From Ichthyophonus hoferi (Eukaryota; Opisthokonta; Ichthyosporea; Ichthyophonida; Ichthyophonidae): DNA of 41,880 bases. Positions 36,113-41,880 of this stretch are shown here, in pieces; the first letter of the stretch is position 1, and each line of letters opens with the position of its first letter. The position numbers and the translations under genes were made by a program. The notes under the pieces are model-generated. The model saw nothing but the letters and a program-made list of their open reading frames with translations, was not told the origin of the DNA and did not search any database. Where the stretch lies: the NCBI GenBank assembly GCA_002751075.1, contig NAOQ01000234.1, positions 35,657 to 77,536 on the forward strand, read 5' to 3'.

Positions 36113-39100
36113 TCGTCGTCCAAGAAGTCAGTTCCAACCCACCTGCAACCTTTATAAAACCCAACAGGGAAATGGATGAAAGCAAGAAATGCCACATCTA
36201 TTGCAGGGACCCTTTGCCCTCAAATAGCAAGGGAGGGAACTCAACCAGTATTTGCAATTTAACCACAAAAACTTGAAATTTAGATGAGGCCATATGCCTT
36301 ATATGCATATGGTAGTGCACCCAAACAGTCAGTAATATAAAACCTTTAGCTTGATCTTAGAAACCTAATACAGATTTTTGGGGCATCCGAGCTAGGTTAA
36401 CATGAGATAAGAACCATTTACAAGATAATTGGAACCTACTTTCACCTTCTACACTTTTATTTAAAGACATAAATATAATAATCTGTACTATAGACTTGGT
36501 TAGTGAACTAGACTCAGTTTAGTTCTACTTTAATATTAAAGTCTATCAGTAGGCTTTTGTGTGGTCTTTTATTATTGTTTGTTACATCTTTGAGGGATGG
36601 TTTAAGTGTATACAGTATACCAGTAGGTTTAATCTATAATTCAAACTATTAATGGGCTCCTGAGGTTGTACCTGTATGAATCTCAATGTATTATTGTGTG
36701 GCGAACTAGAGATACAAATCAATTACAATGACTTTGTGAAATGATTGGCATGGATTTCACAACACCCAGGCTATGTAGGGTATGCATTCTGCATTTGTGT
36801 ATATAACTTCTTTTTTGTTTTTTGTTTTTGAAGTTTACTTTTACTGGATGTGCTTGTCAGTTATCATAGATTATTTACAGCTTCATTTATTACAGTTTTT
36901 CATTATTTATTTAACCTACACCTATGTATATAATACTTTTAATGTTCACACGCAAAATAATTGGCAGAATTGAACCCCAGACCCATCATTTTAATGAATA
37001 GATAAGTAAATCGAGGTTTTGTTTGCACAATTCAATTAGGTTTTGTACACTGATCGATAAGGCTTTCAAATACATAATGTGTATAGTTGTAATGACTTTA
37101 CATACTGTGTTTTATCAATAGTCAAGTCTTGTAGTGTCTCTACTCCAGTATCTACTATCCCTGATCCCTTTACTTACAGTTTAAGACTTATCTAGTTTGG
37201 AGGTATATACTTTAAATGTCTTACTTAATCTTTTTTTTTCCAATGTATATATTCTATATGTAATAATTATTCATTAAAGCTAAATATACTCCTCTAATAC
37301 CTGATGCACATATAATCTGATATTGACAAACTTTTTGAAGAGGTGCTGATAATTGATCATTTCAAGCTTATGCTTTTGGTATAAAAAGAAGTATATGCAA
37401 TATAAAGAATTAATAGGCAAACAATGATTTCTGGCCCATAAGAAATGCATGTAAAAACCTGTAATCGTATAGCATATATAATAAATAAATTTTATTGTAA
37501 CGTACATAATAATGAGTAATGAACTATGTAATGCAATATATGGGATTCTTAAATACTACAGCAAAACTAATTTGCTTTTAAAATTCATATACTGCTGCTT
37601 GACTTTATTTCTGTTAGACATATAACCTAGTACGAGAATACTATATTGGAATACTTGTGCAATAGAATATATATATATAATGTAATCGATCAGCTCTCTA
37701 GGACAATGAACAATCTAATCACTAATCTTTGACATCAATCATATTAACCCAATCAATAAACTATAGCTATAACACAAATAATTAAAATTTTATTAGATGT
37801 AATATCTATAGTAGGATCTTTGGCAATATATGTGTGGAATTAAAAAAAAACGACTAGATTGTAAGCCATATATGATGATTTATATTGTTATATGCATGAT
37901 ATCCATTTAGTTAGGGCATAGGCAGATATACACTCCTTAGGCTATTGCATAGTAAGTGTAAGCATATACTCTACATAAGCCTAAGCCTTAATTATTTGAG
38001 CTTACTTGTACATTATTTCAATATTGGTTTTCAGTATTATAAAAAACGAGAAGATTAACCGTATTTATTGACAGCGTATTTCCCTTAGTCATCTTAATAA
38101 TTTTTACAACCTATAGTTCGCTTAGAAAGTGTAAAATAACCATGATTTAAACAGGATAATATCTAGTCTTAGATACCAATTAATGTGTTATCTTAGTTGG
38201 ACAGAAATTGCTATTGTTCATCATTAGGTCATGAATTGGTTAACATGATACTTGGAAAACCTTAAGTATATTTCAAGAACAAGAACCCCATTCTAAATCA
38301 CTTACAATATAAATGTTAATCCATTATAAACAAGAACATTTTGACAGAACTATTAGTTTTTATTTAATTTTCAATATGCATAGTTAAAGTTTGATAAAAT
38401 GCAGAAAATTATAGTATCAACAACATACTGTGAGAAAATGTAATTCCTGTAATGATCTCCAACACCTCCCAGGCTAGATCCCAACTTTAACCACTTAACC
38501 TTTCTCCCATAGTCCTTTGCAAAGTAAGCCTATTGTGCTCTCTTTTATACAACGGCATACCGATCCAGATTAATGCACAATATATTTTGATTGATGGAGT
38601 TACTGAGAGTCAAGTTGAACACATTTTTAATTGATTATGATAATAAATTCAAAATAGGAATAAAGAATGTAGCTATATAACATTTTTGTCCAATCGGGGT
38701 GATGATGGGAGTTGGGGAGCATATATCACAATACATATTTGATTAACTAGTTGACTACAGAGGAGTGTATTACCTGTTGTTGTTAAAATAATGCATGATT
38801 TTAACTTTAATATAAATCATCGATACCGTTATACACGTACTTGTCACCGGTGCGGTTGGTACACTTTCAACTAAACAGAAGTTCGGTTTCTACGAGCTGG
38901 CTTTACTATAACTTTGGGAAAGTTAATATAATACAATACGCTTGGGCTATCTTAGTACTATTATTTAGCAAATCATAATTATATTTAGTAATTGTAATAT
39001 ATTGTTATAGTTATTATGCTTCAATCCGTTGTTATTTATTTTATAGTAATACATTGTATTTTTTATTGCAATTTGTCATAAAAATCAATCTAATTACATC

Positions 39101-39740
39101 TACATTGGAATTTGATCGATCATGTTTATAGCAAACAAACAATACCATACTAACAATAATACTACTACTACTACTGCTAATAATAATAATAATAATAATT
39201 TGAAAATGTTGATATATTAGTATCTTCAGAAATATCTGTGAGCCCTTGGTACGCATAGAATTACTAAGTTTTTGAATTCCATTTTTTGTGTGCCATGTTT
39301 ATTGGGGGTGGGTGATCATACCTGTAGGTGCTAGAGTAAGGTTGGGGTGGAGGCTTGCCTTTGGTTTAGTTCTAGATATGGAGTATATTTATTTAAACTA
39401 TATCTGATTATCTCTGTCACCCGCCTGTGGGCGAGTCAACCTACGATTATTTGCAATGTCTGCATAGTTCTTATATATCCTTGTACTAAGCGCTTGCGGT
39501 TGCACGAGTTAAAAGTGATGTTTTTTTATTTATTTCTTTTGTCTTCCTTTTCCTTCTATATTCTTTACCTTTACACGCCTATTTCTATCAAGGGAGATGA
39601 CAGGTTTACTATCATTCATCAATACCCAGTTTTATCCTTCCACACAACGAATAGACTCTATGATTACCATCTCTCATTTTCATTTTTTCCTATTTGCCCT
39701 CCCCTATCTCTCATGTAACAGACTCTCTTTCCTGTTCACC
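36113..39740. other. Non-coding interval between two-pore channel and ankyrin gene
   Basis: It holds the channel 3' UTR and the ankyrin gene 5' flank. I found no frame with family features and no RNA gene. An ATTAAA at 36535-36540 could serve as the channel's polyadenylation signal. A compound microsatellite lies at 39155-39199. Confidence 0.55.
39155..39199. repeat. (TAC)n(TAA)n compound microsatellite
   Basis: Five ACT/TAC triplets pass into about eight TAA triplets, about 540 bases upstream of the ankyrin gene start. Confidence 0.9.
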
Positions 39741-41880
39741 ATGGGCATGAACGAGTACCGTTTATTTAGCCATGCTAAAGCTGGAAATGTAGAGGAAGTG
39801 AAGAAGTGCGTTAGTAAACCCAACATCAACATAAATTACACCAACACTCACGGCCAGACCCCCTTATGGATAGCCACTAAAGCGGGGTTCGTGGGAGTAG
39901 TAGAAGTATTGCTGAAGGCTGAAGCTGAGGTAGATCATGTAGATAAAGTAGGTATTTGTGATAGAGGGGGGACGGGAGGAGGTGTTGAATTGTAGGGATT
40001 AGTAGCTATTGGCTGGATATAGTAGTAGCCTTTAAATACAGAAGGAGGGAGGTAAGAGGTCACGTAGAGGTTGACCTGTAAGTGTTGGTATAAAATAGGC
40101 ACTGGCCTTGGGTGTGGAAATATCTGTTACTTTAAATATTCAATATTGCTGGTAGATATTATAGGTTAAAAATTGGATTAGGAACATATGCGAAAGAGAT
40201 GCATAGAAGGGGGGAGGGATAGATAGCAATAAGTGAAAGAAGGTTAGTAGAATATGACGTAAAGGGACTTAGGATTAGAGAGGAGGAGGTTGTAACATAG
40301 GAGAGAATGGTGTGCTACCATGGAAGGTAATCAATACTACGGCGTGACACTACCAATGCACCTTACACAGAAAGGGGGAAACACAGCCCTCCATATAGCA
40401 TCCGAGAGAGGTGATAGGTCCATTGTCATGCTGTTGTTAATGGCCAAAGCAAAAAGCTTTAAAAATAAGGTGAGGGCAATGATTGAAAAATAAATATGTA
40501 AAACACGGTGAGGGTAGTACGTGAACAGTAAGTATCAAAATAAGATATATGCAGTATGATTGGACGCTACATAGAAACAAATATAATGGAGAGCTCTGAT
40601 TAGAAGCATAAGTCTCATGAAGAAAAGGAGGGCTATGATTGGGATAATAACGCTTAAAAACAATGGGAGCAGAATCATTGGATAAGAGACCTCACGAGTA
40701 AGTCAGAAAGGGATTGAGATGAAGTGTCACTGTGACTATATATAGACCTTAACCATGTAGAATTATTGACTATATATGGAGATGTACCATATATGGATAC
40801 TAACCATATAAAAATATTGACTATATATAGAGATGCACCATATATAGATATTAGCCTTATAGAACTATTGACTGTATATGGAAATGTACCATATATAGAT
40901 ATTAACTATTTAAAAATATTGACTATATATAGAGATGTACCATATATAGATATTAACCATATGGAAATTTTGACTATATATGGAGGTTACCATATATAGG
41001 CATTAATCGTGACTAAACAAGATTGCCAATTCTGTATATGAAGGTTCAAAGAGTAATGGACCAATAGGAAAGGGGGTGATTAGGTGTGGTTGCCTAGTAC
41101 ATATTACTGTTATGTGCCAGACTGGTATATAAGATAAGGGTAGGAGTGGAAAGGGCGGGGAGGTGGAGGGCGTATGTAGATATATATGTCTAGGGGTAGG
41201 GTAGAGCTATGCATCTATATACACATATGGGAAGGGGGTTATCTGGATGGTTGGTATGATAGGTGGCGATATGACTTATATTTTAAGTACTAACTCCTAT
41301 TGGTTGCTACTAGGCCGGGCTTATTCCAAGAGATTTGGTAGATCCTACTGATAAAGCCCTGAGAAAGATTATGAAGGAGGCAGAGGTGAGTATATGTTGT
41401 CTATAGTAGATTACATATGGGATATAGTGTATAGTATGTAGTAAAGGTCTTGGTCTGCCTGTTATCACTTCCCCATATATATGAGCCACTATTAGTTGTG
41501 GATTACCAAGGAAACAGAGGGCGACAGGGTGTCTGGACTGGTATAGTTGGTGCAGGAAGTTAGGGCGGCTGGGCCTCTACGTAAGGATTATTTGAATTAG
41601 TAATTGACACTTGCCCCCTCTTACCAGACAGTCGAGGATACTTCAAAACCCATCGGCCTGTCTAAAGCCACGCCACAACCTGGCATAGTTAGCAATAACA
41701 AAGACCAACCAATCGTGATCAATATAGATTCAGATGACGATACATCTAGTTTACCACCCCACCCTGTGTCCTCCCCTCCCCCCATATCTCCGCCTCTCCC
41801 TATATCACCCCTTCCCCCTGTATCTCCCCCACCCCCTGTATCCTTCCCTCCCCCTATATGTTCACCTCCCTCTGTCTTTC
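39741..41880 (+). CDS. Ankyrin-repeat protein with SIM-like motif and proline-rich tail, partial at right edge
   Basis: Exons are 39741-39947, 40371-40469, 41314-41385 and 41628 to the window end. All introns are phase 0, with GTAGGT, GTGAGG and GTGAGT donors. ATG at 39741 opens MGMNEYRLFSHAKAGNVEEV, a typical first ankyrin helix, followed by GQTPLWIATKAGFVGVVEVL (exon 1). Exon 2 gives GNTALHIASERGDRSIVMLL, so at least two to three ankyrin repeats are present. Exon 3 is a short charged helix ending KIMKEAE. Exon 4 begins TVEDTSKP, contains IVINIDSDDDT (41712-41744), which fits a SUMO-interacting motif followed by acidic residues, then a run of PPPxS/PPLPIS repeats to the edge. The function is unknown; the layout suggests a scaffold protein. 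The C-terminus lies outside the window. Confidence 0.8.
40732..41005 (+). repeat. 51-bp tandem array with CArG-like decamers, ankyrin gene intron 2
   Basis: Units begin at 40766, 40817, 40868, 40919 and 40970, exactly 51 bp apart, with a shortened copy before and a partial copy after. Each unit has a CTATATATRG-type decamer and a CCATATATRG-type decamer about 17 bp apart. The copy at 40787-40796 is a perfect CArG box (CCATATATGG). ATATATGG and CCATATAT also form an 8-bp stem with a 7-nt loop in the first unit. The period is 17 codons, so one frame stays open, but its only start is TTG and no splice sites link it to the gene. Confidence 0.9.

Noticed and set aside
36782-36973. 63-codon aromatic-rich frame
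   Set aside because: Composition follows T-rich DNA; no family features.
39347-39718. 123-codon frame upstream of the ankyrin gene
   Set aside because: Low-quality hydrophobic translation of pyrimidine-rich intron or 5' flank, in a different frame from the ankyrin start at 39741.
40766-40999. 77-codon frame of 17-residue repeats
   Set aside because: It starts with TTG, lacks usable splice sites, and is explained by a 51-bp tandem repeat whose period is a multiple of three.

Overview
The window is eukaryotic: AT-rich, with many short coding exons, nearly all GT-AG introns of about 80-1,500 bp, microsatellites and one assembly gap. The gene set is a diaphanous-type formin with a GBD/FH3 region, a TPC2-type two-pore channel and a DUF3336/patatin lipase of the SDP1/TGL type. 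It suggests a holozoan, for example a sponge-grade animal or a close unicellular relative. The species cannot be fixed from the sequence. The code looks standard: 693 formin codons joined across 17 exons have no internal stop.

Layout. (1) 105-8240, minus: the N-terminal half of a formin, running off the left edge before FH1/FH2. (2) 8241-12147: non-coding, with an old LTR-element remnant near 10.0-11.1 kb. (3) 12148-21139, minus: a patatin-like lipase in 14 proposed exons, including an 8-nt microexon, one GC-AG intron and a 615-base gap inside an intron. (4) 21140-23046: the shared 5' flank between the lipase and a divergent gene. (5) 23047-25152, plus: a 79-residue coiled-coil protein made of six exons, each a multiple of three bases long. 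(6) 25153-28829: non-coding, with a second copy of the LTR remnant and a diverged tandem repeat. (7) 28830-36112, plus: a complete two-pore channel in 11 exons. (8) 36113-39740: nothing recognised. (9) 39741 to the right edge, plus: an ankyrin-repeat protein with a SUMO-interacting-type motif and a proline-rich tail, cut by the window end. One of its introns carries a 51-bp tandem array with two CArG-like decamers per unit.

The genes are separate transcription units and nothing shows that they form one pathway. By family, the channel would act on endolysosomes, the lipase on lipid stores and the formin on actin. All exon structures were read by eye from open frames, splice dinucleotides and phase continuity. 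The phases close exactly in every gene. The one unresolved point is the exon 1/exon 2 junction of the two-pore channel, where the best acceptor leads into an in-frame TAA.
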